A stretch of DNA of 64,000 nt from an uncultured Nitrospiraceae bacterium (GTDB taxonomy: Bacteria; Nitrospirota; Thermodesulfovibrionia; Thermodesulfovibrionales; Dissulfurispiraceae), in NCBI GenBank assembly GCA_903822005.1, contig CAIJNL010000025.1, positions 84,493 to 148,492 on the forward strand, read 5' to 3'. The notes beneath the pieces are model-generated. The model saw only the letters and a list, made by a program, of their open reading frames with translations. It searched no databases and was not told the DNA's origin. Position numbers and translations under genes: made by a program. Of the stretch, positions 63,317 through 64,000 are shown one piece after another. The first letter of the stretch is position 1. Every line of letters begins with the position of its first letter.

Positions 63317-63569
63317 TTTTGGGGGAGGCATATTGGCATCCCCCAATCCCCCTGCCGTATTAATTCCGGCATTTATCATATATAATAAACAATAAGTTAC
63401 GAGTTCAAAGACGCGTTATAAATACACACCGGTATTTCTCTTTACTGACAAGAACCAGTCGGGCAACAGGGAAGAGGACCGCAAACTCGGCATCAGGGAG
63501 TATTTCTCTGAATCGCTGGAGGCTGCCCGGCTGCTCTCGATAGTAAATATGGAGCTGAGGGAGAACTGA
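63312..63569 (+). repeat. 258-bp direct repeat, copy 3 (ATPase 3' end plus upstream hairpin)
   Basis: The repeat starts in the last codons of the RelE-type gene. The upstream 117 bp match copy 2 with almost no differences and contain the same hairpin (63319-63326, 63339-63346). The last 141 bp match the ATPase gene end with 11 differences, nine synonymous and two changing residues (Asp to Glu, Arg to Met). The offset from copy 2 is constant at 1685 bp. Confidence 0.95.
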
Positions 63570-63723
63570 AATGCCGGGAAGGTTTGTCTTGTGCCGGAAG
63601 CTTTTATCGCAAATATAAGTGTAATGCCTGGCTGCAGAAGAGTGGTATATGGAAGGTGGTCATTTCAATTTTAAAATTTTGTCTTAAATATTTTTTTCCG
63701 CATGTGATGCAATTATCATGTTG

Positions 63724-63861
63724 CTATTTGAAAGTATGCGCTTTAACCAATTTATTTTTAATTAAACCTCTTACATAATAAGTATGCTTTTCAAAAAATA
63801 AATATAATAGCCAGGCAGCAGCCAGACAGACAAGTATGCAGCCAAGAAAGATGCCGATAGT
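63724..63861 (-). pseudogene. C-terminal fragment of a membrane protein, cut by the IS21 end
   Basis: On the minus strand a frame enters from the IS end and gives TIGIFLGCILVCLAAAWLLY, then LFFEKHTYYVRGLIKNKLV and a stop. The hydrophobic helix followed by FEK-x-R resembles the C-terminus of acyltransferase-3 proteins. There is no start codon before the IS boundary, so it looks like the tail of a gene interrupted by insertion; its 5' part should lie beyond the element. The family is a guess. Confidence 0.4.
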
Positions 63862-63865
63862 TGTT

Positions 63866-63923
63866 AATCGGCGTGCAAAATTGACCCACTTGAGGCCATA
63901 ATCGGCGTCCAAAATTGACCCAC
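63866..63923 (+). repeat. two tandem 24-bp terminal repeats of the IS21-family element
   Basis: Copies lie at 63866-63889 and 63900-63923 and differ at one base (GTG versus GTC). They are probable IstA binding sites. Confidence 0.85.
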
Positions 63924-63981
63924 CTCGGCATATCCTCTATTCTCTCTGTAGCCAAACAGAGAGAGGAGCAGATGAAAGGAG

Positions 63982-64000
63982 ATGCTGATAGTGGAAACCA
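63982..64000 (+). CDS. istA: IS21-family transposase IstA (5' end only)
   Basis: The last 19 bases encode MLIVET, which matches the usual start of IstA proteins. An earlier ATG at 63972 is in another frame. The rest of the DDE transposase, and the IstB ATPase, would lie outside the window. Confidence 0.55.

Larger units (their letters stand above)
63862..64000 (+). mobile_element. left end of an IS21-family insertion sequence (partial)
   Basis: The end carries the repeated AATCGGCGTGCAAAATTGAC pattern at 63866-63889 and 63900-63923 (23 of 24 identical, 34 bp apart), typical of the multiple transposase-binding sites at IS21 ends, followed by the beginning of istA. The outer boundary is placed at TGTTAATCGG (63862) as a guess. 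The element continues past the window. Confidence 0.75.

Noticed and set aside
1..64000. CRISPR arrays, tRNA or rRNA genes, riboswitches
   Set aside because: No regularly spaced repeat array, cloverleaf pattern or known aptamer consensus was found by reading both strands; the repeats present are the three gene-end copies and the IS21 ends.

Overview
The window looks like chromosome from a Gram-negative, probably anaerobic bacterium of moderate GC content. It carries LPS-type acyltransferase and MlaEFD (outer-membrane lipid) genes, a type IV pilus/type II secretion ATPase, many multidomain sensor kinases, and a def-fmt-DUF116-rsmB-PASTA-rpe housekeeping block. That mix recalls Nitrospirota or Desulfobacterota, but there is no rRNA or other phylogenetic marker, so the assignment is inference.

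Layout: (1) 1-8.2 kb: signalling genes (PAS protein, PAS histidine kinase, GAF kinase with a REC-TPR response regulator) around a cell-wall pair, an LdtD/YcbB-type L,D-transpeptidase and a MepK/YcbK-type peptidase, plus three small membrane proteins. (2) 8.3-13 kb: two Dpp/Opp-type ABC permeases in an apparent operon with glnE, then a convergent DUF4337 gene. (3) 14-18.5 kb: a CBS protein, a large hybrid kinase with a periplasmic substrate-binding-like sensor, and a secreted alpha/beta hydrolase. (4) 18.5-36.2 kb: a catabolic island. It has an Ldh2-type dehydrogenase, two GntR/FCD regulators, an MmgE/PrpD protein, a fumarase-superfamily lyase, two DcuC-type carriers, an aconitase, two LarA-type proteins, a split UxaA/SuyAB-type dehydratase, an MFS carrier and an enolase-superfamily dehydratase. 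AT-rich palindromes lie at promoter regions in the island. The substrate is not determined; hydroxy-di/tricarboxylates and sugar acids fit the families. (5) 36.5-40.4 kb: an accessory patch with a MazF/CopG-type toxin-antitoxin pair, a ferredoxin stub, a DUF1275 protein, a UspA protein and another MFS carrier. (6) 40.8-60.7 kb: dense core genes in overlapping operons (RNase H-like, Xer recombinase, Lon-type protease, acyltransferase, mlaEFD; def to rpe; TPR, pgsA, radical SAM DUF512, aroE), then a PilB/GspE-type ATPase. (7) 60.6-64 kb: a toxin-antitoxin island at the 3' end of that ATPase gene, then the edge of an IS21-family element.

The most unusual structure is region 7. The last 141 bp of the ATPase gene, encoding the end of a degenerate receiver domain, occur three times in direct orientation (ending at 60722, 61884 and 63569). 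Toxin-antitoxin modules lie between the copies: MNT-HEPN on the minus strand, then MNT-HEPN plus a DUF2281/RelE-type pair on the plus strand. Copies 2 and 3 also share 117 bp of upstream non-gene sequence with a hairpin. Differences among the copies are mostly synonymous, as if the extra copies were once functional gene ends. This fits repeated acquisition of toxin-antitoxin cassettes at one gene end, each event leaving a gene-end copy; no recombinase is visible within the units.
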